Program-made: the position numbers and the translations under genes
Notes under the pieces: generated by a model
Database searches by the model: none
Told to the model about the DNA's origin: nothing
The model's input: the letters and a program-made list of their open reading frames with translations, nothing else
Shown here: positions 27,866 through 36,532 of the stretch, piece by piece
Layout: the number at the start of each line of letters is the position of its first letter
How positions within the stretch are numbered: the first letter of the stretch is position 1
Assembly (NCBI GenBank): GCA_016714535.1
Contig: JADKDR010000014.1
Span: 1-64,000, forward strand
Reading direction: 5' to 3'
DNA from: Bacteroidota bacterium
GTDB taxonomy: Bacteria > Bacteroidota > Bacteroidia > AKYH767-A > OLB10
DNA length: 64,000 nt

Positions 27866-28180
27866 ATGGGAATGTTTGATATGCTCGGTAAGCTGGGCGA
27901 AATGAAAACCAAAATGGAAGAGATGAAAAAACGTCTCGATACCGTTTATGTAAATGGCGAAGCAGGTAATGGAAAAATCATGATAGAATTATCAGCCAAT
28001 CGTACGGTTAAAAAAATAAGTATTGCTGATGAATTAGTACATCCTGATCGCAAAGAAGAATTGATAGACTTACTCGAAATAGCCCTTGGCAAAGCCCTTG
28101 AAAATGCCAATGCCGTGTCAGAAGCAGAAATGAAAGCAGCAGGCAAAGACTTGTTACCTAATATTCCGGGGTTGTTTTAA
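27866..28180 (+). CDS. ybaB: YbaB/EbfC family nucleoid-associated protein
   Basis: A 104-residue protein, usual family length. It has the N-terminal helix (MGMFDMLGKLGEMKTKMEEMKKRL), the central beta-hairpin (GNGKIMIELSANRTVKKISI) and the C-terminal helix (ALGKALENANAVSEAEMKAA). Family members form dimers that bind DNA non-specifically. The usual dnaX/recR neighbours are absent; it stands alone between minus-strand genes. The start at 27866 is set by the promoter boxes just upstream. Confidence 0.9.
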   Translation: MGMFDMLGKLGEMKTKMEEMKKRLDTVYVNGEAGNGKIMIELSANRTVKKISIADELVHPDRKEELIDLLEIALGKALENANAVSEAEMKAAGKDLLPNIPGLF

Positions 28181-28195
28181 CATTTTGTATTGATG

Positions 28196-29665
28196 CTAAT
28201 GCGCAATCACAAATTTTTTCTGATATCGTTGTTTTGAAGTTTCAACGGTGCAATAATAAATTCCATTGTTGTAATTTGATACATCCACTTTAATAGTTCC
28301 ATGAAGGGTCTTTTTTTCAATAAGTTGTCCTTTAATGCTATAAATAATTACTTCTGCTTCTTCATTGATGTTGCTATAAATTGTAACCTCTGTATTTGCC
28401 GGATTCGGATAAATTGAAATTTGATTTTGAATAGAATTATCTATTTCATTATAACCGGTAATATTACCAAGCGAATCAAATTTCATGACAATAACATCGC
28501 GGTTTGGGGAGGGAAAAACATTTAAATAATCGTACCTAAAACCAATAGCCAATACCCCACCATCCATAGTAGGCATAATGCGTGTTAAGACATGATAGGC
28601 ATCATCACCCACTTTTTTATCCCAAATAATGTTGAGGCTATCATCAAGCATGGCAATATGAAATTGCGATTGCTTAGGTACATAAAATGTACCGCCATAA
28701 GAAAAGCCAAGTGTGCTCCCTACGATAATGCGATTGGATGAGATGGTATCAAGTCCATGAAAATACGCTACTCGTTCATCAATATTAAAAGTGCCTAGTT
28801 TTATATTCTTTATCGATTGGCAGTTGCTATCTATAATAGCGGCACCCATTGCAGTATAATTATTTCCTTGAAATATTGGTTCATCAAACACAACATAGGT
28901 GCTCTTGTTTATTGAAACAGCTTCCATTTCAATGGCATTGAAGTTGGTACTACAAGAATCAACAAAGTTTAATGTTGAACTAAAATCTAATAAAGAGCCT
29001 TGACCAGTATTTTGCCAAAGAAGAACTGAATATTGAATTGCTCCCTTTTTATTTATATTAATTGAGTAACCGTACCCGGCAGAATCTATTTTATATGTAT
29101 TTAATAAATTGCCAGCAGTACTAAAGCTGACAATAGTACGATAGTTGAAAGAGGGTCCAGAATCATAACGAGTATCACATGCTAAATAAAAATTCGTCCC
29201 ATCGTAATAATGATTGACGCAAAAGTGGCTTGTATCAGGATGAAAAAAAAGTTTCGTCCACAAGGTATCGAAGTTGGAATCGTATTTTGATAAATAAATA
29301 TAATTGCGATATATTGAGGTATCATAGCTGCCATTCCCCGTAATATAAAAATCACCTGCATTATCCTTTGCAATTTTAGTTAAAAAAAGAGAACCAGATA
29401 CCGAATGTTCTAATTGTTTTGTATTGACAAAATTTCCAAATTTATCAAGGTAAATTACGAATGGCTTAAATTTATAAATTGTTGTATCGAGAGTTGCACA
29501 TAGTATTATGTACGAACTGTCAGCAAGTTGAATAGCATCAGTGGCAAAATCATCTTCTTTGGAAAATTGATTGTAAATAAAAGATGATTGGGCCTTTAGT
29601 TGCCCAATCATCAGCAATATAATTATTAAGAGTTTAATTCGCAATGTATTTATTGAATTTACCAT
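28196..29665 (-). CDS. Secreted T9SS sorting-domain protein, propeller-like
   Basis: Signal peptide (MVNSINTLRIKLLIIILLMIGQLKAQ), a long beta-rich middle with blade-like phrases (…DNAGDFYITGNGSYDT…, …TMDGGVLAIGFRYD…) and a T9SS sorting domain (IYPNPANTEVTIYS … NGIYYCTVET). The repeats are too divergent to count, so the propeller call is moderate. Its start lies 32 bp inside the end of the upstream lipoprotein gene, so the two are cotranscribed and perhaps translationally coupled. Confidence 0.8.
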   Translation of the reverse strand: MVNSINTLRIKLLIIILLMIGQLKAQSSFIYNQFSKEDDFATDAIQLADSSYIILCATLDTTIYKFKPFVIYLDKFGNFVNTKQLEHSVSGSLFLTKIAKDNAGDFYITGNGSYDTSIYRNYIYLSKYDSNFDTLWTKLFFHPDTSHFCVNHYYDGTNFYLACDTRYDSGPSFNYRTIVSFSTAGNLLNTYKIDSAGYGYSININKKGAIQYSVLLWQNTGQGSLLDFSSTLNFVDSCSTNFNAIEMEAVSINKSTYVVFDEPIFQGNNYTAMGAAIIDSNCQSIKNIKLGTFNIDERVAYFHGLDTISSNRIIVGSTLGFSYGGTFYVPKQSQFHIAMLDDSLNIIWDKKVGDDAYHVLTRIMPTMDGGVLAIGFRYDYLNVFPSPNRDVIVMKFDSLGNITGYNEIDNSIQNQISIYPNPANTEVTIYSNINEEAEVIIYSIKGQLIEKKTLHGTIKVDVSNYNNGIYYCTVETSKQRYQKKFVIAH

Positions 29666-30638
29666 ACTCTATATAAGCATGAGAGTTATATGTACCATTT
29701 AATGGATTTACAATTTTGTAGTCATAGCTAAATGGGGCTTTGCCAGCAGGTTTTCCGGAATAATTATTTGCAACCCACTTTAGATTTGAATGATACATGT
29801 CCATTTCTATTGGGGCATAGCATGTATATAAATTGGTTAGTCCTGCAAACATCATCCAATCGTTAATGTTATCTCCAGGCACTGGATCATTTGGATTTAA
29901 GAATGTGTTTGGAACATAAACAGACTGTATATTAAAATAGTACCCATTAACATTTTGAACATTGCATATTTTATTGTGCGCATTAAGTCTTGCTCCAACG
30001 ACACGAGCACATTCCCAATACGAAGTTTGAGGACAGGAATTAGTGCCACATGAAATGAAGAAATTAAAGCAACTCCACCAATCATTAACTCCATATCCAC
30101 AATGCACATAACAATCGGGAATAAATGATACATTAGTTACTTTAGAAACAACTCGAATTTCTATTTCCCCTTCATCTTCATTAGTACCTAGATTTAATTC
30201 AGCTCGAATAATTTCTATATCGCACCATTCGCGCCATTTGGCATCATTTGCAGGAAACCCTACACGATTAACTGCACTTGCAACAGACACATGAACTTCG
30301 CTATAAAGCGTATTCATATCATCTGCCGATATCATATACTCTCCATTTTGCATAGCAACATCAAATAGAAAGTACGTTGTATCCATTGCTGTCTCCTTAC
30401 CTATTGTATCTGGCTTGCATAATAAGTAGTTTAAGCACCCTTCCATTATTATCGTGGCATCTTGATATTCGAAATCCTCTGTATTGTCCTCCTGCTCTAT
30501 GACTTGTGTAATAAATGTATTTATTACATTCCCCATTTCGCTTTCATTAATACGAGCTCCATTTGTATTAACACCCATTTGATCATTTTCCATTTTATCT
30601 TTTTTACAAGATAAAATTAAGGCAAAACTGCATAACAA
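29634..30638 (-). CDS. Uncharacterised lipoprotein with an apparent frameshift at its start
   Basis: The body is an unrecognised, cysteine-rich, probably periplasmic or outer-membrane lipoprotein of ~334 residues with a lipobox (ALILSC followed by KKDK). The in-frame initiator is a TTG at 30638, which leaves only about ten residues before the lipid cysteine. The ATG at 30660 followed by one extra base (A at 30657 on the plus strand) would read MKYLAILLLCSFALILSC, a perfect lipoprotein signal. So either the sequence has a one-base insertion or the gene is disabled at its second codon. It overlaps the downstream T9SS gene and is divergent from an XRE regulator. Confidence 0.75.
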   Translation of the reverse strand: MLCSFALILSCKKDKMENDQMGVNTNGARINESEMGNVINTFITQVIEQEDNTEDFEYQDATIIMEGCLNYLLCKPDTIGKETAMDTTYFLFDVAMQNGEYMISADDMNTLYSEVHVSVASAVNRVGFPANDAKWREWCDIEIIRAELNLGTNEDEGEIEIRVVSKVTNVSFIPDCYVHCGYGVNDWWSCFNFFISCGTNSCPQTSYWECARVVGARLNAHNKICNVQNVNGYYFNIQSVYVPNTFLNPNDPVPGDNINDWMMFAGLTNLYTCYAPIEMDMYHSNLKWVANNYSGKPAGKAPFSYDYKIVNPLNGTYNSHAYIEYGKFNKYIAN

Positions 30639-30742
30639 CAGTATTGCAAGATACTTACATTTTGTATTATATTAAAAATTAAATTACTTATCACATATAC
30701 CCCGGTGATAATTCAGGTTGTGTAGATATAATAATTAATTTC

Positions 30743-30768
30743 ATATTATAGCATGTATGCTATAATAT
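30743..30768. promoter_or_regulatory. Perfect 26-bp palindrome, candidate operator of the XRE regulator
   Basis: Two 12-bp arms, ATATTATAGCAT and ATGCTATAATAT, are separated by GT. It lies between the divergent lipoprotein gene and the XRE gene. It covers the ATG at 30753, which argues that the regulator really starts further down and that this is its own binding site. Confidence 0.7.
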
Positions 30769-30797
30769 TTTTTATCCACAATGGCAATCATTGCCTT

Positions 30798-31022
30798 GTG
30801 ATAAATGTGGTCGATAAAAAGTTTTTGGTAGCCTTTGGAAAAAATTTAAAATCCATTCGCAAGAATCACATACTTAGTCAAGCAGAATTAGCAGCAGATG
30901 CCGACTTAACCTTATCACAAATTGCAAGAATTGAAACCGGCAGAATTAATACAACCATTTGTACAGTTAAACGAATTGCAAAAACTTTGAAGGTTGATAT
31001 TTCTGATCTATTTAAATTTTAA
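30798..31022 (+). CDS. XRE-family helix-turn-helix regulator
   Basis: A small HTH_3 protein of ~74 residues. The DNA-binding fold covers FGKNLKSIRKNHILSQAELAADADLTLSQIARIETG and the C-terminal helices VKRIAKTLKVDISDLF. I chose the GTG at 30798 (a second GTG at 30807 is equal) because relatives start shortly before FxxAFGKNL and because the upstream ATG at 30753 lies in a perfect palindrome. It probably represses its own gene and perhaps the divergent lipoprotein/T9SS pair. No toxin partner was seen. Confidence 0.75.
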   Translation: MINVVDKKFLVAFGKNLKSIRKNHILSQAELAADADLTLSQIARIETGRINTTICTVKRIAKTLKVDISDLFKF

Positions 31023-31224
31023 ACCTCAACTCGCTTTAGTTTATTGAATCTTTCTGACCGTATGGATTAAGGCATGCCTTTCTTTTTTTCCAAATAATCC
31101 TCCCATCAACGAACCAAATCTGTATTTCAGATGACAAAAAACCTCATTCAGATTGTTGTTGCTGTTTTCTGCATGTAGTTTGCATAATTATTTGCAACTT
31201 GCATACGTTTTAATCAAGTTCATT

Positions 31225-31587
31225 ATGTTAAAGAAGAATCGAGTAGCAATTATTATTGCAATGATCAACGCAGTTTGGTTGATAAGCGCATGTACAAACG
31301 ATAAAGCGGAAGTTCCCGTTATTACAGTAAATTGCGATACAACTTATTATAAGACCAAGGTAAAGCCGGTTTTCATTAATAACTGTGCAGTATGCCATGG
31401 GCCAGGTGGAACCTCGCCACAGCTCGATAGTTATGCAAGCATTGTGGCTAATAAGGACGAAATAAAAAGGCGCATCGCTTTGCCACTAACTGATAGTGAT
31501 GTTATGCCGCCCGATACCGGAATGGCACAAGCCAATGTTGATCTTATTAAAAATTGGATTAACGATGGTGCTATAGGTTGCGAATAA
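31225..31587 (+). CDS. c-type cytochrome lipoprotein
   Basis: I start at the ATG at 31225 (MLKKNRVAIII…) because it gives a lipoprotein signal with lipobox LISAC; an upstream start would add 24 residues. The 120-residue protein carries one haem-binding CxxCH (NNCAVCHGPGG, ~57) and a likely Met ligand (VMPPDTG). It is a short planctomycete-type cytochrome c domain tethered to a membrane facing the periplasm. YceI and a DUF5777 barrel follow on the same strand. Confidence 0.85.
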   Translation: MLKKNRVAIIIAMINAVWLISACTNDKAEVPVITVNCDTTYYKTKVKPVFINNCAVCHGPGGTSPQLDSYASIVANKDEIKRRIALPLTDSDVMPPDTGMAQANVDLIKNWINDGAIGCE

Positions 31588-31615
31588 TATAAATTGTTGT
31601 AAAAATTATTATAAA

Positions 31616-32176
31616 ATGAAAAAAATAGCAGTAGTAGTTGGACTAATTTTAAGTTCAGTTATTTCAAAAAGCATTCAGGCGCAAATGTATATGACACAGG
31701 CAGGGCAGCTATCATTCTTTAGCGAAACTCCTGTAGAAAATATTGATGCCATCAGCAAATCAGGCAATTGTATTTTAAATACCGAAAGCAATAAGCTGGT
31801 GTATTCTGTAACCATGACTTCGTTTAAATTTGAAAAGCCATTGATGCAGGAACATTTTAATGAGAAATATGTAGAGAGCGATAAATATCCCAAAGCAACG
31901 TTTAATGGCAAGATAAATGAAACCATAGATTATACAAAGGATGGTGAGTATCCGGTAACTGCCACAGGCGCGCTCATTATACATGGGGTCGAAAAACAGT
32001 ATACCGAAAAGGGCGCGTTAATTATTAAGAATGGAGAAATTACCATTAACGGAACATTCAATGTAAAACTTACCGACCACAAAATAGAAGTACCTAAGTT
32101 GGTTGCATCTAACATTGGAGAGATGGTTAAGGTAACACACAATTTTGTGTTGAAGAAATTCGAGAAAAAGCAATAA
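31616..32176 (+). CDS. YceI family periplasmic protein
   Basis: Signal peptide (ends SIQAQ), then the YceI lipocalin-like barrel (…GQLSFFSETPVENIDAIS … FEKPLMQEHFNEKYVESDKYPKATF … VTATGALIIHGVEK …). At 186 residues it has the usual length. Family members bind isoprenoid-type lipids in a hydrophobic pocket. It lies 28 bp behind the cytochrome gene, so the two are an operon, and a terminator follows. Confidence 0.9.
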   Translation: MKKIAVVVGLILSSVISKSIQAQMYMTQAGQLSFFSETPVENIDAISKSGNCILNTESNKLVYSVTMTSFKFEKPLMQEHFNEKYVESDKYPKATFNGKINETIDYTKDGEYPVTATGALIIHGVEKQYTEKGALIIKNGEITINGTFNVKLTDHKIEVPKLVASNIGEMVKVTHNFVLKKFEKKQ

Positions 32177-32201
32177 CCTGTTTTAAAAATAAAGAACGTT
32201 C

Positions 32202-32230
32202 CCCGTATTTTTGAATACGGGATTTTTTTT
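32202..32230 (+). terminator. Terminator after yceI
   Basis: An 8-bp stem (CCCGTATT / AATACGGG), TTTG loop, A and eight T residues. It ends the cytochrome–YceI unit 22 bp before the next ORF. Confidence 0.9.
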
Positions 32231-32252
32231 AAACTACTAATAATTAATACCT

Positions 32253-33185
32253 ATGAATAAATTATTTCTTACTTTATTAATGCTGCTTGGCTTTACATTT
32301 TCGCTAAGCGCACAAGATGATATGATGAAACTGCTCGATCAAAACGAGAAGAAAGAACGCGAAAAAGTGATAGCAACGTTTAAAACAACCAAGGTAATTA
32401 ATGCCCAATCGAACGAAACTGTGCATAAGCGTGTTCTTGATTTTCGTGTTGCTCACCGTTTTGGCAATATGGGAACAGCGAGCAACGGAGGCATACATAC
32501 CTTATATGGCTTGGATAACAGTTCAGATATCCGTATAGCTTTTGAATATGGAATTACCGAGCGCCTTACGGCAGGAGTATCGCGCAGCAAGTATCGCGAG
32601 AATCTCGAAGGCCTGGTGAAATATAAAATACTGGAGCAAACCAATGATAATCATTTTCCGGTAGCATTAACGGTTTTTAGTAATATGGTTGTTACACCTG
32701 AAAAAGATAATGCTGGAATATTTTCGGTAACCGAAAATGGCCAAACCAAAAAGCGTGATATACGCAGGCTTTCATATAATACACAATTGATTGTTGCACG
32801 TAAATTTTCTCCTTCGATAAGCGCGCAACTTATGGGTTCGGTTACACATCGTAATTATGCTCCTGATTATCGTGACGATAATCAGTTGTATGCTGTGGGT
32901 GCTGCTTTTCGCGTTAAGGTTACACGTAGCATGACCATCATTGCCGATTATTATTATACTATCAATAAATTTCATCGCACAGTGAAAAATGCAAATGGCG
33001 ATTTGCAGTTTTTTGATCCACTAGGTGCCGGCATCGAATTTGAAACCGGAGGCCATGTGTTTTCACTCATGTTTACCAACGCCTCTTCTATCAACGAGCC
33101 TGATATGTTTGCTAGCACTACCGATTCGTGGGGTCAAGGCGGCTATAAATTCAGCTTCAACATAAGCCGAAATTTTAGATTGTAA
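32253..33185 (+). CDS. DUF5777-family outer-membrane beta-barrel protein
   Basis: Signal peptide (FSLSAQ), then beta-strand-rich sequence with family-type phrases (HKRVLDFRVAHRFGNM, GLDNSSDIRIAFEYGITERLTAGVSRSK) and a terminal strand ending in aromatic residues (FNISRNFRL), typical of outer-membrane barrels. Function unknown. In this phylum the family often sits beside cytochrome c and YceI genes, as here, though a terminator separates them in this window. Confidence 0.85.
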   Translation: MNKLFLTLLMLLGFTFSLSAQDDMMKLLDQNEKKEREKVIATFKTTKVINAQSNETVHKRVLDFRVAHRFGNMGTASNGGIHTLYGLDNSSDIRIAFEYGITERLTAGVSRSKYRENLEGLVKYKILEQTNDNHFPVALTVFSNMVVTPEKDNAGIFSVTENGQTKKRDIRRLSYNTQLIVARKFSPSISAQLMGSVTHRNYAPDYRDDNQLYAVGAAFRVKVTRSMTIIADYYYTINKFHRTVKNANGDLQFFDPLGAGIEFETGGHVFSLMFTNASSINEPDMFASTTDSWGQGGYKFSFNISRNFRL

Positions 33186-33228
33186 TTAATACGGTATACT
33201 GAAGAATTTGTTTTGAATATAAAATATT

Positions 33229-33262
33229 GCGGGCGCGGGGCTTTAGCCCCGCGCCCGCGTTT
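33229..33262. terminator. Strong bidirectional terminator
   Basis: A perfect 13-bp GC-rich stem (GCGGGCGCGGGGC and complement) with TTTA loop and a T-rich right flank. It lies between two converging genes. Confidence 0.92.
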
Positions 33263-33264
33263 TA

Positions 33265-34806
33265 TTATCGTGCAATGCAAAACCTGCCGGTGGTGGTGCT
33301 TGGTCCATCAACCAATTGGTACACGTACATTCCGTTGTTGTAACTTTTCAAGTCAAAGGGCTCGGTTACATTTATGGTTCCTGTAAAAATAAATTTACCA
33401 AACACATCATATATAGTAATCGTTACAACTTCGCTTTCACCGGTGCTTTCAAAATTTATGAAATCCGCAGCGGGGTTTGGATATACGGTTATGGTTGATT
33501 GATTTAATTCATCTTCTTCGCTAAGGCGGCAAGGCATAGCTACAGCAAGCGAGTTTGCACCGCTTGTGCCGCAAGTGTTATTGGCTACTACCGAAATATT
33601 TCCACCCACCGTACCAAAACGAACTTTCATAGTTTTTGTGCCTTGCCCGTTTTTAATAACGGCACCCGGTGGCACCGACCAGGTATAGGTACTTGCTCCT
33701 GCCACATTCGAAATAGAATAAATTGCCAATTGTTTTTTACACACCGAATTAGGTCCCGAAATAGCTCCCGGTGTTGCCGGTGCACCTGATATTGTTTTGT
33801 TGCGTAGTGTGCTTGGTCCGCAGCCGTTATGGGCACCAACCTGCAGTTGCTTGGTTGCATAATTATTATTAAACAAAACACTAACAGATGTTGTTCCTTG
33901 ACCGCTCATTATAGAAGCTCCAGTTGGAGGAATCCAGGTATACGATGTTGCTGTTGGCACTACTGCAATGCTGTATGTTTTTGTTGAATTACAAACCCCG
34001 TTTACCGAACCGGCAATTGTTCCGGGTTGAGGAGGCACATCGTTTACTGTTACCGTTATCGTATTACTTGGCATGGAGCCACAACTATTGATGGCTATAC
34101 AAAGATAATCTCCCGGCAATGTTGCTAAATGAGAGTTGAGGTTGCTTACCGGCAAGCCATTATGCAACCATTGATACGTAGTGGTGTTAATAGCAGAAGA
34201 TTGTAATAGCACCGAACCGGGATTACAAAAGGATGTGGGGCCTGCCGCAAAAATGTTAATGGATGGTAAAAGACTTTGCGTAAGTACTACAGGTGATGCA
34301 GTAGATGTGCATGGCCCATTTGTTACAATAACATCATAAGAACCGGCTATAGTAGCTGTATAAGATGGAGCGTTGGCAGCACCTATTGCATTGCCGTTTC
34401 TTCGCCATTGATATGTGTATCCATTTCCCGTAGGAGAGGCCATGAGTGTAGCCGAGGTGCCAGGACAGAGCGTGTTGCTGCCACTGTTTACAATTGAGGC
34501 ATTGAACGGTGTTACCGAAGGCACGGTAAACATTCCCAAAAACATACAAGCACCATTAGCATCATTTGCAACAAATTGGTAATTGCCGGCACATGCTGTA
34601 GTCCATGCAAAGGAAGTGTTGAATGCAAATGACGGCCCACCGCTGATATTTACAAAATATGGCGGGGTACCACCAAATGCACTAAAAGTAACAATCCCAT
34701 TGCAAGTGCTGCCACATGCAGGTGAATTGGGGATAGCAACGTACGTACATTGGCTATTGGCATAAAAGGTTAATGCAAGCAATAGCGCAGTAATTAAATT
34801 TTTCAT
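33265..34806 (-). CDS. Secreted Ig/PKD-like repeat protein with T9SS sorting domain
   Basis: Signal peptide (ends ANSQ), a SprB-like first repeat (GIVTFSAFGGTPPYFVNISGG) and several Ig/PKD-like domains (e.g. CPGTSATLMASPTGNGYTYQW; GAISGPNSVCKKQLAIYSIS). The T9SS sorting domain is VYPNPAADFINFES … NGMYVYQLVDG. At 513 residues it has no catalytic motif. A surface-exposed binding or adhesion protein is likely. Confidence 0.87.
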   Translation of the reverse strand: MKNLITALLLALTFYANSQCTYVAIPNSPACGSTCNGIVTFSAFGGTPPYFVNISGGPSFAFNTSFAWTTACAGNYQFVANDANGACMFLGMFTVPSVTPFNASIVNSGSNTLCPGTSATLMASPTGNGYTYQWRRNGNAIGAANAPSYTATIAGSYDVIVTNGPCTSTASPVVLTQSLLPSINIFAAGPTSFCNPGSVLLQSSAINTTTYQWLHNGLPVSNLNSHLATLPGDYLCIAINSCGSMPSNTITVTVNDVPPQPGTIAGSVNGVCNSTKTYSIAVVPTATSYTWIPPTGASIMSGQGTTSVSVLFNNNYATKQLQVGAHNGCGPSTLRNKTISGAPATPGAISGPNSVCKKQLAIYSISNVAGASTYTWSVPPGAVIKNGQGTKTMKVRFGTVGGNISVVANNTCGTSGANSLAVAMPCRLSEEDELNQSTITVYPNPAADFINFESTGESEVVTITIYDVFGKFIFTGTINVTEPFDLKSYNNGMYVYQLVDGPSTTTGRFCIAR

Positions 34807-34875
34807 GACTTTAATTTTTTAAGAAGTTTTATTTAAGAAGACATTATTAATTACAAAGCTAATAAGAATTTTGCT

Positions 34876-35460
34876 TCAATTTATATCCTGTTTTATGCGT
34901 AATAATTTTTTGCAGTTGGTGCAAAAGTCTTTTTCATCGTCCAATGGATTGCCGCCCTCGGCATCGCGCATTAAGCATGAAGTTTCAGGACAATGTGGCA
35001 AGCCTCTGGTGTGGCCATACTCGTGTAAGGCTACTTTAACCAACTGCTCTGTACGGTTTTTTTTGGTTAGTCTGAAAGTAGAAACAACGCAAGCATTGCC
35101 CGGCCTAAATCCTAAGCCCATCACACCCCAATCAGTCACATCGCCCTTCGTAGTGCTTATGTCGTAATTGGTAAAGCCAATTACAACCGTATCTCTAAAA
35201 TATTTCTTAGCTAACAAGCTTATTAAACTATCGGCACGATATCGGTTGCGGGCCGCCAGGTAAGCTTGTGTTGGTAAGGGGATTGATTCGCCAATAGTAA
35301 CACATGGAAAAAACTGCTGAAATTGTTTTTGTACATATTTTAATTCTGCCTTACTAAATTGATCATAAGGTTGCAGTATGATACATGTCGAAGTGTTTTT
35401 AGTTACATCACAACTGAAGCAACAAAAACAAACGCAAAGTGTTGCAAATAGAATTTTCAT
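34876..35460 (-). CDS. Archaemetzincin-like (M54) metallopeptidase, lipoprotein
   Basis: The start at 35460 gives MKILFATLCVCFCCFSC, a lipoprotein signal. The metzincin motif HEYGHTRGLPHC (~146–157) is followed by x4-C-x-M (C162, M164) and CTNC (180–183). This closely matches the archaemetzincin pattern HExxHxxGxxHCx4CxMx17CxxC; the gap before the last CxxC is 15 rather than 17. The family has two zinc ions, one catalytic and one held by the cysteines. It is presumably a membrane-anchored aminopeptidase or protease; substrate unknown. Confidence 0.85.
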   Translation of the reverse strand: MKILFATLCVCFCCFSCDVTKNTSTCIILQPYDQFSKAELKYVQKQFQQFFPCVTIGESIPLPTQAYLAARNRYRADSLISLLAKKYFRDTVVIGFTNYDISTTKGDVTDWGVMGLGFRPGNACVVSTFRLTKKNRTEQLVKVALHEYGHTRGLPHCPETSCLMRDAEGGNPLDDEKDFCTNCKKLLRIKQDIN

Positions 35461-35556
35461 CAGCAATGAATTGAATTCAAAGATAAGGCACTTTTAAATT
35501 TAAATGTGATAGCTGTTGATTTTTCCTATCTTTACAATTACAATAAATCATCAACC

Positions 35557-36384
35557 ATGCTAAGAATTACCTCTTTCATTTTAATCTTGTTTCTGATTTC
35601 TAATAATGGAAATGCGCAAGGCCAACAAAATTTCCACAGCTTTAGCGGGGTTACAATTTTGGGTGATACCATTTCTTTTTCGCAGTGGTATGGCAAAAAA
35701 CTATTAGTAGTAAACACCGCCTCTTTTTGTGGGTTTACTCCGCAGTTTGCAGCCCTTCAGGCATTAGATTCAACGTATGATGCCAACAATTTTGAGGTAA
35801 TCGGTTTTCCTTGTAACGATTTTGGCGCACAAGACCCGGGTGAGGATAGCACTATTTTAAATTTTTGCACCGGGGTATTTGGTGTAAAATTTCAGATGAT
35901 GAGTAAGGCAGGAATTGCCTTACCGGATACTGCTCCTTGGTATAAATGGTTGCAATGGCAGTACCTTAATGGCGTAGCTGATGCTCAGGTATCGTGGAAT
36001 TTTCATAAGTTTTGCATTGATGAGGTTGGTAATTGGGTGGCTCATCATCCTTCAACTACTTTACCTTTTGACACCGCTATTGTAAATTGGATTTTGACCC
36101 CACCTGTAAACCTCAGTTTACAAGAGTTAAATCCTTTTTTTGATGTGAAAATTAATTCGATTGATAATGCAGGCCAAATAATACTTGATATAAATTCTGC
36201 AAATAACCATGAAGCAAAAATTTCTTTGATAGATATGTCGGGAAGGGTTTTGAATACAGATGATTATTTTATTAGCCGGGGCGTATCTACCATTAAAATA
36301 AATGCGAGCATTAAGAGCAGGTTGTTTCTTATTATGGTAACTACCAATCAAAATGCAAAGGTGCTTAAGGCAGTAAGGTTCTAG
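35557..36384 (+). CDS. Secreted glutathione-peroxidase-like protein with C-terminal sorting-type domain
   Basis: I start at the ATG at 35557, which gives a signal peptide (…NNGNAQ). The thioredoxin-fold GPx domain has the peroxidatic Cys in NTASFCGFTP (Cys58), the second motif GFPCNDFGAQDPG (Cys86, Gln92) and the WNFHKF motif. About 80 extra residues follow, with the beta-sandwich pattern of a T9SS sorting domain (INSANNHEAKISLIDMSGRV … FLIMVTTNQNAKVLKAVRF), though the usual PNP start is missing. Cys-type GPx enzymes usually use thioredoxin. An exported form would need an extracytoplasmic reductant or act on membrane lipid peroxides. A TATCTTTA box at 35527 may be its -7 element. Confidence 0.82.
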   Translation: MLRITSFILILFLISNNGNAQGQQNFHSFSGVTILGDTISFSQWYGKKLLVVNTASFCGFTPQFAALQALDSTYDANNFEVIGFPCNDFGAQDPGEDSTILNFCTGVFGVKFQMMSKAGIALPDTAPWYKWLQWQYLNGVADAQVSWNFHKFCIDEVGNWVAHHPSTTLPFDTAIVNWILTPPVNLSLQELNPFFDVKINSIDNAGQIILDINSANNHEAKISLIDMSGRVLNTDDYFISRGVSTIKINASIKSRLFLIMVTTNQNAKVLKAVRF

Positions 36385-36532
36385 TAGTAGCTGATTTTTT
36401 TTACTACGAATGAACTAATTTCCAGGATTAAGCAAACAAATTCCACATTCGAATAATTCAATTACTTTTTCTTGCAAAAAATTCGTACCCATACCTGTAT
36501 TAGTGGCAATTGTATTTCAAGCGGTTACTTGC

